Of a stretch of 64,000 nucleotides of DNA, positions 1-8,521 are shown piece by piece; the stretch's first letter is position 1; every line of letters begins with the position of its first letter. The translations under genes and the position numbers were made by a program. Under the pieces are notes generated by a model that was not told where the DNA came from, searched no databases, and saw only the letters and a list, made by a program, of their open reading frames with translations. Source of the stretch: Draconibacterium orientale (GTDB taxonomy: Bacteria > Bacteroidota > Bacteroidia > Bacteroidales > Prolixibacteraceae); contig NZ_CP007451.1 of NCBI RefSeq assembly GCF_000626635.1, positions 3,109,501 to 3,173,500 of the forward strand. Direction: 5' to 3'.

Positions 1-345
1 TCGGAAGCGGGAAACAAAGAACTGCTGGAACAAATTCCGAAACGCACCATAAAAATTGAAATGACACGCGAAGCCGCAACTATTGTTATGTTGGTTACGC
101 TGGCTTTGCTGGTTGGAAATTCGTGGCCCGACCGGGCAATGGTTTTCCTGTGGACTTTCGCTTTCTGGGACTTGTTTTACTACGTGTCGTTGTATGTGGT
201 TATAAAATGGCCGCCACGGCTCACTTCTATCGACGTATTGTTCCTGATTCCGCGTCCGTGGATTGCCCCGGTGTGGTTTCCGCTTGGTGTATCGTTGCTA
301 ACCATCGTGCTGATTGCTGTGTTTTATTTGCTGCCGGGGATGTAA
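1..345 (+). CDS. Partial integral membrane protein, function unknown
   Basis: The reading frame is open from base 1, so the N-terminus lies outside the window and the ATG at 61 is probably internal. The visible 114 residues begin with a short charged stretch (ending KRTIKIE). Three hydrophobic stretches follow, suggesting two to four membrane segments, and the protein ends at a TAA at 343-345. I do not recognise the family. It is followed by a weak terminator-like hairpin and is separated by about 150 bases from the sigma factor gene, so it probably belongs to the preceding neighbourhood and not to the PUL. The frame and membrane character are clear; the function is unknown. Confidence 0.6.
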   Translation, partial: SEAGNKELLEQIPKRTIKIEMTREAATIVMLVTLALLVGNSWPDRAMVFLWTFAFWDLFYYVSLYVVIKWPPRLTSIDVLFLIPRPWIAPVWFPLGVSLLTIVLIAVFYLLPGM

Positions 346-436
346 TGAATTTATAAAAGCACCAGCCGTGCGTTTTTAAACGGTATAATATAGAGGCTTG
401 TTAATTGCTTGCTATAATTATGTGAACTGAAATCCC

Positions 437-466
437 AAACACAACAAGTGTTTTTCTGTTTTTTTG
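437..466 (+). terminator. Weak rho-independent terminator candidate
   Basis: A 6-bp stem (AAACAC at 437-442, GTGTTT at 448-453) encloses a 5-base loop and is followed by a T-rich run broken by one C and one G. It sits between the membrane protein gene and the sigma factor gene and would separate the two transcription units. The stem is short and A/T-rich, so this is only a candidate. Confidence 0.4.
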
Positions 467-497
467 TTTATCATTGTAGTTGTAATTTCACTAACCG

Positions 498-1091
498 ATG
501 AAAGCGCTAACTAACGAGATACTACAACTTTTGAATAAAAATCAAGAGGCTGCTTTTGAAGTGGTTTTTAAATTGTACTATCCGCGGTTGGTGTATTTTG
601 CAAAAGAATTTGTTCCCGAAAGTGAATCGAAAAACCTGGTTCAGGATGCGTTTATTTCCATGTGGGACAAAAAACCACAGTTCATCAACGAATCGCAGCT
701 GCAAAGCTATTTATACACCAATGTAAAAAACAACTGTCTGATGTTTTTGCGTCACGAAAAGGTGAAGAAAAAATACAAATCGGAGGCAGCTTTTCAGAAA
801 CAAAACAGTATTTACACCGAAGCTTTGTCGGGTCTCGATACTTCAACAGTAACTTTTCAGGAAATTGAAACGATTATTGAAAAAACGCTTTCGGAGCTAC
901 CTGCCCGTTGCAGAGAGGTTTTTGTTTTAAGCCGCATGGAAGGCAAGAAAAACAAAGAGGTGGCTGAAGCTTTGAACATTTCGGTTAAAGCGGTTGAAGC
1001 ACAAATCACCAAAGCCCTCAAAACACTCCGGGTTTCGCTCAAAGATTATCTCCCTTTAGTCGCCTGGCTGCTTTTTAATATAAATCAGTAA
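498..1091 (+). CDS. ECF RNA polymerase sigma factor of PUL A
   Basis: A 197-residue sigma-70 family ECF factor of the Bacteroidota PUL type. Region 2 lies at about residues 20-90, with the typical core-binding pattern LVQDAFISMWDKK. Region 4 lies at about residues 130-185, with a helix-turn-helix around NKEVAEALNIS. The next gene is a FecR-like anti-sigma factor, then SusC and SusD. In characterised systems of this layout the SusC STN domain signals through FecR to release the sigma factor when the glycan is present, which switches on the susC promoter. It should act in the cytoplasm as the specific activator of PUL A. The family call is firm; the target promoter is inferred. Confidence 0.93.
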   Translation: MKALTNEILQLLNKNQEAAFEVVFKLYYPRLVYFAKEFVPESESKNLVQDAFISMWDKKPQFINESQLQSYLYTNVKNNCLMFLRHEKVKKKYKSEAAFQKQNSIYTEALSGLDTSTVTFQEIETIIEKTLSELPARCREVFVLSRMEGKKNKEVAEALNISVKAVEAQITKALKTLRVSLKDYLPLVAWLLFNINQ

Positions 1092-1219
1092 AAAAAATGT
1101 CTGAATAATGCTCAGATATTCAGTGGTTTATATGGCTCGATGTCAGGAAAATTCAAAAAAATAAAATTTTAAGCTAGGGTAATTGCCTGCTTGGTCATTA
1201 TATCAGTAACAATCGCAAA

Positions 1220-2200
1220 ATGGATTCGGAAAAACTAATACATAAAATCACAGAGAGTAAGCCGCTAAAGGATTCAGATGAACTTTTAGATTATATAAAT
1301 GAATCGGGGGAGAATACCAAAGAGTATATCCGCTACAAATCGCTTTGGGCGATGCTACAAACCGGAAATGAAATGGACGAAGAAACCATTAACGATGGTT
1401 ACAAAGCGGTAAAACGAAAAGTAAAAGGCCGCGGAAATTCAATTCTCCTGAATATTGCAAAATATGCAGCCATTATCATTCTGGCCGTTTCAGCAGGTTA
1501 TATGGTTCAGTATGCCGGTTTGAATAATGAAATTGCCATGAACGAAATTTTTGTCCCGAAAGGAAACCGAACGTTGGTTGTGTTACCCGACGGATCGAAA
1601 GTTTGGCTGAGTAATGGAACAAAGCTGGTTTACCCCGAAAGTTTTGTTGGCGATTTTAGAGATGTACAACTGGAAGGTGAAGGTTTTTTTGAAGTTACAC
1701 ACGATAAAGATCACCCTTTTATTGTAAATGTGGGGCAACACCGCATAAAAGTTTTGGGGACAAAATTTGCTGTGGTGGCCTACCCCGATGACGATGAGGT
1801 AAAAGCAGAACTGGTTTCAGGGAAAATTCAATTTGATATACAATCCGGTGTTACCAAAGAGAGTTACAAGTCTTTTATGGTAAAACCTATGCATAGCTTA
1901 GTTTATGACAAAACCTCCGGGAAGGTTTACGAATCAATCATTCCGGATGGTTTTCATGATTACTGGCAAAAAGGAACTTATCGTTTCCGGAATGAAACTT
2001 TTGATTCGCTGGCAACAAAAATTGCACGTATCTATAACGTGGAAATCATTTTTAGCGATGAAGAGCTTAAAACGCGCACTTTTACAGGAACTTTAAGTGT
2101 TGACGACAATATTTATACATTAATGGAAGTATTCAAAAGTGCTTCCGGAAAACCTTTCGAATACCGTTTTGACAGTGGAAAAATTTATATAGACAAATAA
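1220..2200 (+). CDS. FecR-family anti-sigma factor of PUL A
   Basis: A 326-residue inner-membrane signal transducer. The cytoplasmic N-terminal part (about 1-72) should hold the sigma factor. A single membrane helix lies at about residues 76-102. The periplasmic FecR domain begins near residue 110 with the family hallmark LPDGSKVWLSNGTKL, and the C-terminal DUF4974-like domain (about 250-326) has a form close to the STN fold. It follows the sigma gene by 128 bases. Its role should be to pass the substrate signal from the SusC STN domain to the sigma factor. The family assignment is strong; pairing with the neighbouring sigma factor and SusC is inferred from gene order. Confidence 0.93.
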   Translation: MDSEKLIHKITESKPLKDSDELLDYINESGENTKEYIRYKSLWAMLQTGNEMDEETINDGYKAVKRKVKGRGNSILLNIAKYAAIIILAVSAGYMVQYAGLNNEIAMNEIFVPKGNRTLVVLPDGSKVWLSNGTKLVYPESFVGDFRDVQLEGEGFFEVTHDKDHPFIVNVGQHRIKVLGTKFAVVAYPDDDEVKAELVSGKIQFDIQSGVTKESYKSFMVKPMHSLVYDKTSGKVYESIIPDGFHDYWQKGTYRFRNETFDSLATKIARIYNVEIIFSDEELKTRTFTGTLSVDDNIYTLMEVFKSASGKPFEYRFDSGKIYIDK

Positions 2201-2219
2201 CTAAAACTAAAAAACCAGC

Positions 2220-2369
2220 GCCTATGTAACAAACCAAATTTATGAACTAAAAACGGGAAATGCCTGGCCGCACTTCCCGTCTGTCAGGAAACACGCCTAA
2301 TGTTTCCTTCTGAGAATCAATAAATAAGCCGCAATCGGCTCAATTATCGAACTTTAACACGTTAAATGT
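2220..2369 (+). promoter_or_regulatory. Structured fecR-susC leader of PUL A
   Basis: The gap starts with a GCCTATG box (2220-2226), 20 bases after the fecR stop. Three stem-loops follow: ACGGGAA/TTCCCGT (2253-2280), AGGAAAC/GTTTCCT (2286-2308) and AGCCG/CGGCT (2327-2340). The last bases before the SusC ATG (TTTAACACGTTAAATGT, 2353-2369) closely match the same position in PUL C. The box recurs in PULs B and C. It could be part of the ECF-dependent promoter or the start of a structured 5' leader. Confidence 0.55.
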
Positions 2370-5300
2370 ATGAAAAAAACTAACATTTGCAATGGGGAGA
2401 GTTGTATGCCCCATTTCAAAAAACTATTACGAATTATGAAGATCACATGTTTGCTTGTAGTGATTGCATTTGTGCAAGTTTCGGCCTCCACCTATGCACA
2501 ATCAACGAAGTTAACATTGGACATGAAAAATGCCCGACTAGCTGAACTATTTGAACAAATTGAAAAAACCAGTGAATTCCGCTTTTTTTATGACAGTGAC
2601 GAAATTGATCTGTCGAAAAGAGTATCAATTACTCAAACAAATTCCAATATTGTAGATATTCTGTCGGAAGTATTTGCCGGAACCGAATATACCTACGAAT
2701 TAATGGACCGACATATAATTGTCAAGCATTCAGAAGTATATAATCCTGCTACAGGAATAGCAACTGCAGCACAGCAGAGTGGAGTTACGGGTACAGTTAC
2801 CAGCCGAAGTGGCGAGCCATTGCCGGGTGTAACCGTTGTGGTAAAAGGTACTACGAAAGGTACAGTAACTCAGGGTGATGGAAGTTATTCTTTGTCGAAT
2901 GTAAAACCCGGAGCTATTCTTGTTTTTTCTTTCATCGGAATGGAATCGCAAGAGATCGAGTTGGGTAACCAGACTACTGTTGATGTTGCACTGCTCGAAT
3001 CAAATATCGGTTTGGAAGAAGTAATTGCAATTGGATACGGTACACAAAAGAAAGAATCGTTAACTGGAGCAATTGCCGGTGTTTCTGCAAGCGATATCGA
3101 GCAGGTTCCGGCAGCAACCGTTGGTTCTGCTTTGGCCGGTAAAATCGCCGGTGTTTCTTTCCGTATGCCCGACGGACGTCCCGGAGCGCATGCTACCATT
3201 CAAATCCGTAACATGGGCGATCCTTTATATGTTATCGACGGAATTCAGAAAGATGCAGGCCACTTTAACAACCTTTCGCCAAACGATATTGAAAGTATTA
3301 GTGTGCTGAAAGATGCATCGGCAGCAATTTATGGTGTACGTGCAGCAAACGGTGTAGTTGTGGTAACGACCAAACGCGGTAAAAAAGGCACTAAGAATAC
3401 CATTAATGTAAACGCATATACTGGTTGGCAAAACTGGTCGCGTTTCCCTGAAACAGTTGGCGCTTACGAGTGGATGCTTGGAAAAGCATATTCTGAAATG
3501 AACCTTGACGGACATACCAATATTACACCGGAAGAATTGGACAAATGGAAAGCCGGTACCGAGTCTGGTTACGAAAGTTTCGATTGGTATGATTTTATCA
3601 TTCAGCCTAATGCCCCACAATCGTCAATAAACGTAAGTACTTCGGGTGGATCGGATAAGATTAACTACTATTTGTCGTTAACTCGTCTGGATCAGTCTTC
3701 TGTTTTAGGTCGCGAGTTTACATTTGGGAGAACCAATTTCCAGTCGAACCTTGATGCACAGATCACTGATCGTTTTAAAGTTGGCGTTTCAATAAACGGA
3801 AACATTGAAACACGCGACAACCCTGGTGTTCCGGGGGGAGATGATTACTGGGCTCCACGTTTTGCTTTGTTCCGTAACCGTCCTACCGAAAGACCTTTTG
3901 CCAATGATAATCCGGAATACATTAATAATATTGGTCATATGTCAGAGAACTGGGGTTTGTTAACCAAGGAGAATTCGGGTTACTGGACGGAAGACTGGCG
4001 TGCACTGCAAATGAACTTTGTGGCAGAGTATGACATTCCAATCGACGGATTATCTTTTAAAGGAACCTATTCGTACTTTATTAAAGACCGTATTATGAAC
4101 GGTCACGAATATACTTACGAAGCTTACTCGTATTTCCCTGAAACCGATGAGTACAAGGTAACCTTCTCGATGATGAATCCATGGCGCGAACGTGGAACAC
4201 ATAAACAGTTTGAAAATGTGCTTCTTGGACAGTTGGACTATGTAAAATCATTTGGCGATCACAATATTGCGGCAACCGTAGCAAACGAACGTATCGAGCG
4301 CCGCGACCTGGATGTTTGGGTGCATGCCGTGCCTAAAACCAACGCCCTTCCTCTTATTCAGTTTCCTGATATGGATACTTACGATGACAGAGATTACGAA
4401 AGTGCTCGTATTGGTTATATCGGCCGTTTTAATTACAACTATGCCAATAAATACTATTTCGAATTTGCAAGTAGATATGATGCCTCATGGAAATTTGTAT
4501 CAAGCAAACGCTGGGGATTCTTCCCATCGGTTTCCGGAGGTTGGAGAATTACCGAAGAGAAATTTGCTAAAGAATTGTTGGGCGAAAGTTCATTTAACCT
4601 GAAGTTACGCGGATCGTATGGTGAACTGGGTGACGATAACGTAGGTATTGGCGATTTCGATTACTTGACTGGTTATAATTACGCTTCACAGGCGGTTATT
4701 ATGGATGGAGAGATAATCACCGGAGCCCGCGACCGTGGTGTGCCTATTACATCCATTTCATGGTATACAAGTAAAATTGCTGACATTGGTGCCGACTGGT
4801 CGTTATATAACGGAAAGTTAAGTGGTACCGTTGACTATTTCCATCGTAAGCGTGAAGGATTACGCGGCAGAAAATACGATATTCTTGTTCCGAATGAATT
4901 AGGTTATACGCTTCCTGATGAAAACGTAAACAGCGACGCAACAATGGGAGCTGAAATGTCAATCGCTTACGATGGCAATGTTGGCGATTTTCATTACTCG
5001 GTAGGTGGTAATATTTCGTATGCACGAAATAAATTCCTCGAATCGTACAAACCACGTTTTGGTAACTCATGGGATCATTACCGCAATTCGCAGGAAGATC
5101 GTTGGTCGGGTACGTTCTGGGGTTACGAAGTTATTGGGCAGTTCGAGTCGTTTGAGCAAATTAACAGCTGGCCGGTAAATAACGACGGCGTTGGTAACCG
5201 CGATATGCTTCCGGGCGACCTGATTTACAAAGATATAAACGAAGATGGTGTAATCAATGGTTTGGACGAACGTCCGATTGGATTCCCGAGAGATCGTAAC

Positions 5301-5810
5301 CCAATTGTAAACTTTGGTATTAATCTGGCTGCTCAGTACAAAGGATTTGATATGAGAGCCGACTTCTCGGGCGGCTCAGTTTATTCTTATAACCAGAACT
5401 GGGAAATGCGCTGGCCTTACCAAAATACAGGTAACTTGTTAGCACAGTTCTATGATGACCGCTGGCATCGTGAAGATCCTTTTGACCTGAATAGTGCCTG
5501 GATACCGGGACGTTATCCTGCATTACGTTTTAACACAGGATGGCATAACAATTACAACAAACAGTCAACTTTCTGGCTCACCAATACCAGATACATCAGG
5601 CTACGTACGTTTGAAATTGGTTACAGCATACCTGAAAGCCTGATTTCGAAAGTTGGAATGCAACGCTGCCGTGTATATGTAAGTACATATAACCTGTTCT
5701 CGCTTGATAATGTGAAAAGCTTAGGTGTTGAACCGGAGATTATGGATGAGAACGGACTACAGTATCCGCAAAACAGCATGATTAATGTTGGTGTAAATCT
5801 AACTTTCTAA
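2370..5810 (+). CDS. SusC-like TonB-dependent transporter with STN domain, PUL A
   Basis: A 1146-residue outer-membrane oligosaccharide importer. After a long signal peptide (cleavage near STYAQS) comes an STN signalling domain (about residues 48-118), the kind found in SusC proteins that talk to FecR. A carboxypeptidase-regulatory-like beta-sandwich follows (about 138-220, with GEPLPGVTVVVKGT). Then come a TonB-box/plug region starting near IGYGTQKKESLTGA, and a 22-strand barrel that fills the rest and ends in aromatic-rich GVNLTF, as expected for BAM-assembled barrels. SusD follows after 13 bases. With SusD it should form the lidded, TonB-energised uptake complex for the PUL A glycan. The family is certain; the substrate is inferred from the enzymes downstream. 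Confidence 0.96.
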   Translation: MKKTNICNGESCMPHFKKLLRIMKITCLLVVIAFVQVSASTYAQSTKLTLDMKNARLAELFEQIEKTSEFRFFYDSDEIDLSKRVSITQTNSNIVDILSEVFAGTEYTYELMDRHIIVKHSEVYNPATGIATAAQQSGVTGTVTSRSGEPLPGVTVVVKGTTKGTVTQGDGSYSLSNVKPGAILVFSFIGMESQEIELGNQTTVDVALLESNIGLEEVIAIGYGTQKKESLTGAIAGVSASDIEQVPAATVGSALAGKIAGVSFRMPDGRPGAHATIQIRNMGDPLYVIDGIQKDAGHFNNLSPNDIESISVLKDASAAIYGVRAANGVVVVTTKRGKKGTKNTINVNAYTGWQNWSRFPETVGAYEWMLGKAYSEMNLDGHTNITPEELDKWKAGTESGYESFDWYDFIIQPNAPQSSINVSTSGGSDKINYYLSLTRLDQSSVLGREFTFGRTNFQSNLDAQITDRFKVGVSINGNIETRDNPGVPGGDDYWAPRFALFRNRPTERPFANDNPEYINNIGHMSENWGLLTKENSGYWTEDWRALQMNFVAEYDIPIDGLSFKGTYSYFIKDRIMNGHEYTYEAYSYFPETDEYKVTFSMMNPWRERGTHKQFENVLLGQLDYVKSFGDHNIAATVANERIERRDLDVWVHAVPKTNALPLIQFPDMDTYDDRDYESARIGYIGRFNYNYANKYYFEFASRYDASWKFVSSKRWGFFPSVSGGWRITEEKFAKELLGESSFNLKLRGSYGELGDDNVGIGDFDYLTGYNYASQAVIMDGEIITGARDRGVPITSISWYTSKIADIGADWSLYNGKLSGTVDYFHRKREGLRGRKYDILVPNELGYTLPDENVNSDATMGAEMSIAYDGNVGDFHYSVGGNISYARNKFLESYKPRFGNSWDHYRNSQEDRWSGTFWGYEVIGQFESFEQINSWPVNNDGVGNRDMLPGDLIYKDINEDGVINGLDERPIGFPRDRNPIVNFGINLAAQYKGFDMRADFSGGSVYSYNQNWEMRWPYQNTGNLLAQFYDDRWHREDPFDLNSAWIPGRYPALRFNTGWHNNYNKQSTFWLTNTRYIRLRTFEIGYSIPESLISKVGMQRCRVYVSTYNLFSLDNVKSLGVEPEIMDENGLQYPQNSMINVGVNLTF

Positions 5811-5823
5811 TTTTTAAAATTGA

Positions 5824-7716
5824 ATGAAGATGAAAAAGATATTATATATACTCGTAATTCTGGTAGCCTTTAATTGGGGCTGTAATGATGAAGACTTCCT
5901 GGACAGGGAGCCAACTGATATTCTTCTTGATGCTCAGGTGTGGAACGACGAAGCACTGATTTTATCGGTTGTTAGCGACCTTTATTTTAGAATTCCGGAA
6001 TACCAGTCGGCCGAAGGATGGTGGAACTTTGCCGATTTCGATGAAGCTTTTGCTTCAAACTTTGGCGATTACTGGCGTCATAAAAACAACGACTGGGGAT
6101 ATGGCGAATGGAGCCTGTGGAACTACGATTATATCCGCGAGATTAACCTGTTTATTCAGAAAGCTGAGTCGGACCTGACGAATGAACTCGACCCTGCTGT
6201 AAAAGCACGTTTTATTGCTGAAGGTCGTTTCCTGAGAGCCAATGCTTATTTCGAGTTGGTAAAACGTATGGGTGGAGTTCCGCTAATTTTAGAACCTCTG
6301 GAATACGATTTTAGCGGCGATGCCTCTTATTTGCAGCATCCACGTGCCAAAGAAGCTGAAGTTTATGATTTCATTTTGAGCGAACTGGATGCTATTAAAG
6401 GCGATCTACCAAACGATGTTAATATTAAAAGCCGTGCTACACAAGGTTTAGCTTTAGCAATGAAAGCACGTGTGGCAATCTACGCCGCATCAATTGCAAA
6501 ATATGGTGCAACTACACCAAACGTTAGTTTACCTGGTGGCGAAGTTGGTATTGCTGCAAACCTTGCCGAGGGATACTACAATCAGGCTTTAACCGCTGCC
6601 AAAGAGTTGATCAATAGTGGAACTTATTCGCTTTACAACAAAAAAGAAGACTTGTCGGAAAACTTTGCCAATATTTTTATTGACAAGGCCAATAATTCGG
6701 AAGTAATTTTTGTACGCGACTATGTTCAAAGTGAGCGTTGGGACGGAAGAGCGAACCAATGGACACTGTGGAACCAACCATGGTCGGGTGCCGAAGATTT
6801 GGAAGGTGGTCGTACCAATCCTTCTCTAAACCTGGTTCAGTCGTTCGAAATGTTGGATAATAGTTTTGCAACTTTCCAAACCACTACTGAAGAGGGGGAT
6901 TATATTTTCTTCGACGATCCGATTGATATGTTTGCAGGCCGCGATGCTCGTTTAGCCGGTACCGTAATTCTTCCCGGTTCGAAATTCAAAGGTAAAGACC
7001 TTGATATCTGGGCTGGTTATCAACTGGCTGACGGTAGCATTATTACAGGCGATGAGTTTGGCCAGCGCAAAGTGTTGCCGGGTTCTGAAACTCCGGTGCA
7101 GGTTGTTGGTTTCGACGGGCCAATCGATGGTCGTGAGTTTAGTGCACAAAGTGGTTTTTATGTACGCAAACACATGGATGTGAATACTGGCTCTGGTCAG
7201 CGTGGATTAAAATCCGACAGATGGTGGGTACGCTACCGTTTAGCCGAAACTTACCTTATTGCTGCCGAAGCTGCATTTGAGCTGGGTAATGCTGGCGAAG
7301 CAGCGGGTTATATGAATACCGTTCGTAGTCGCGCAGGATTTACAACTGATTTAACAGCCGACGATATTACTTTCGATCGTATTGTACACGAACGCAAAGT
7401 GGAGCTGGCTTTCGAAGGTCACCAACTTTGGGATATGAAACGCTGGCGTTTGGCGCACATCGTTTTTAATGGCGAGCAAGCTGATTTAACAGATCAACCG
7501 TGGAAAGCCGATGAGGTTAGCACACGCGTATTTGGTTTGTGGCCATACAAATATTACGAGCCGGGAAGTGAGAATGACGGAAAATGGATCTTTAAACAAG
7601 TGTTGCCGGGACAGGTAACCGGTGCGGATCGTTTCCGCTTAGGTAACTACTATTCGTTCATTAACGACGGTATCAGAAATAACAATCCACAAATTGTTAA
7701 GAACCCTAATCAATAA
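5824..7716 (+). CDS. SusD/RagB-like glycan-binding lipoprotein, PUL A
   Basis: A 630-residue surface lipoprotein that caps the SusC barrel. The signal peptide ends in a lipobox at NWGC, and the residues after the cysteine (NDED) are acidic, matching the lipoprotein export signal that sends Bacteroidota lipoproteins to the cell surface. TPR-like helices typical of SusD include the ARFIAEGRFLRANAYFELV segment near residue 130. The C-terminal family signature (VHERKVELAFEGHQLWDMKRW) lies near residues 520-540. Translation may start at 5824 or at the second ATG at 5830. It should bind the glycan outside the cell and hand it to SusC. Confidence 0.95.
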   Translation: MKMKKILYILVILVAFNWGCNDEDFLDREPTDILLDAQVWNDEALILSVVSDLYFRIPEYQSAEGWWNFADFDEAFASNFGDYWRHKNNDWGYGEWSLWNYDYIREINLFIQKAESDLTNELDPAVKARFIAEGRFLRANAYFELVKRMGGVPLILEPLEYDFSGDASYLQHPRAKEAEVYDFILSELDAIKGDLPNDVNIKSRATQGLALAMKARVAIYAASIAKYGATTPNVSLPGGEVGIAANLAEGYYNQALTAAKELINSGTYSLYNKKEDLSENFANIFIDKANNSEVIFVRDYVQSERWDGRANQWTLWNQPWSGAEDLEGGRTNPSLNLVQSFEMLDNSFATFQTTTEEGDYIFFDDPIDMFAGRDARLAGTVILPGSKFKGKDLDIWAGYQLADGSIITGDEFGQRKVLPGSETPVQVVGFDGPIDGREFSAQSGFYVRKHMDVNTGSGQRGLKSDRWWVRYRLAETYLIAAEAAFELGNAGEAAGYMNTVRSRAGFTTDLTADDITFDRIVHERKVELAFEGHQLWDMKRWRLAHIVFNGEQADLTDQPWKADEVSTRVFGLWPYKYYEPGSENDGKWIFKQVLPGQVTGADRFRLGNYYSFINDGIRNNNPQIVKNPNQ

Positions 7717-7721
7717 CCTTT

Positions 7722-7728
7722 AAAGGAG
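7722..7728 (+). promoter_or_regulatory. Shine-Dalgarno-like AAAGGAG before the DUF3823 gene
   Basis: AAAGGAG lies 6 bases upstream of the ATG at 7735. Nearly all other genes in this window lack such a sequence, as is usual for Bacteroidota, so this one stands out and supports the 7735 start. Confidence 0.5.
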
Positions 7729-7734
7729 AATACA

Positions 7735-8421
7735 ATGAAGAAGTTAAAATTTATATTCACACTACTTGTTGCTACTGCGATTTTCGCATCATGCGACTGG
7801 GATAATTACGACGAACCGGAATCTTTCCTGAAAGGAACTATTGTATACAACGGCGAGCCGATTAATGTAAGTTACAACGATGTAAACTTCCAGCTTTGGG
7901 AGCCGGGATGGGAATTGTCGTATCCTATAAATGTTGTTATTGATCAGGACGGAACTTACTCTGCGCTGTTGTTCAACGGCAGCTACAAACTGGTTTTCCC
8001 TGACGGACAGGGGCCGTTTCGTACTGTTGGAGCAGACACGCTTGATGTTAATTTGAACGGCGATCAGAATATGGACATCGAAGTGGAGCCATATTACATG
8101 ATTCGTAATGCACAGTTTTCGGCTGCAGGTGGAAATGTAACAGCTACTTTCCAGGCCGAAAAAATCATTACTGATGCAGATGCACGCGACATTGAACGTG
8201 TAAATCTATACGTAAATAAAAGTCAGTTTGTTGATTTCAGAACAAATATTGCCAGTACCGAAATTGGTGGCGGCGACATTGCCGATGCAAACTCTATCAG
8301 CATGTCGGTTGCAGTTCCTGAAATTACACCAACACAAAATTATGTGTATGCCCGTGTGGGATTAAAAGTTGCCGGTCGTGAAGATATGATCTTCTCGTCG
8401 GTACAAAGAATAGATCTATAA
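7735..8421 (+). CDS. DUF3823 lipoprotein, SusE-position accessory of PUL A
   Basis: A 228-residue lipoprotein with a lipobox ending in FASC and an acidic stretch after it (DWDNYDEPE), which fits export to the cell surface. The N-terminal half resembles DUF3823, a family found right after SusD in many PULs. It begins with a beta-sandwich that opens FLKGTIVYNGEPI, where a pattern of short strands covers residues 30-115. The C-terminal half (about 120-228) is a second beta-sandwich. It probably binds glycan next to the SusCD complex, in the role SusE/F plays elsewhere. The family match is from memory of sequence pattern; the binding role is inferred from position. Confidence 0.8.
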   Translation: MKKLKFIFTLLVATAIFASCDWDNYDEPESFLKGTIVYNGEPINVSYNDVNFQLWEPGWELSYPINVVIDQDGTYSALLFNGSYKLVFPDGQGPFRTVGADTLDVNLNGDQNMDIEVEPYYMIRNAQFSAAGGNVTATFQAEKIITDADARDIERVNLYVNKSQFVDFRTNIASTEIGGGDIADANSISMSVAVPEITPTQNYVYARVGLKVAGREDMIFSSVQRIDL

Positions 8422-8437
8422 CCAACTATCTGTTGAG

Positions 8438-8465
8438 GTTGTCCCGGTGATTGTGCCGGGATAAC
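8438..8465 (+). other. Intercistronic stem-loop after the susCD-DUF3823 block
   Basis: A 10-bp stem (GTTGTCCCGG at 8438-8447 against CCGGGATAAC at 8456-8465, one G-U pair) has an 8-base loop. A T-rich stretch starts only about 13 bases later (8479-8488), so it is not a clean terminator. It lies exactly where the binding/transport genes end and the enzyme genes begin, so it may trim or stabilise the mRNA and lower expression of the enzymes relative to susCD. Confidence 0.5.
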
Positions 8466-8521
8466 TTCATTGACAGCCTTTTTTATTTAGACCAACTATT
8501 TTTCATTTTAATCTGAGATCA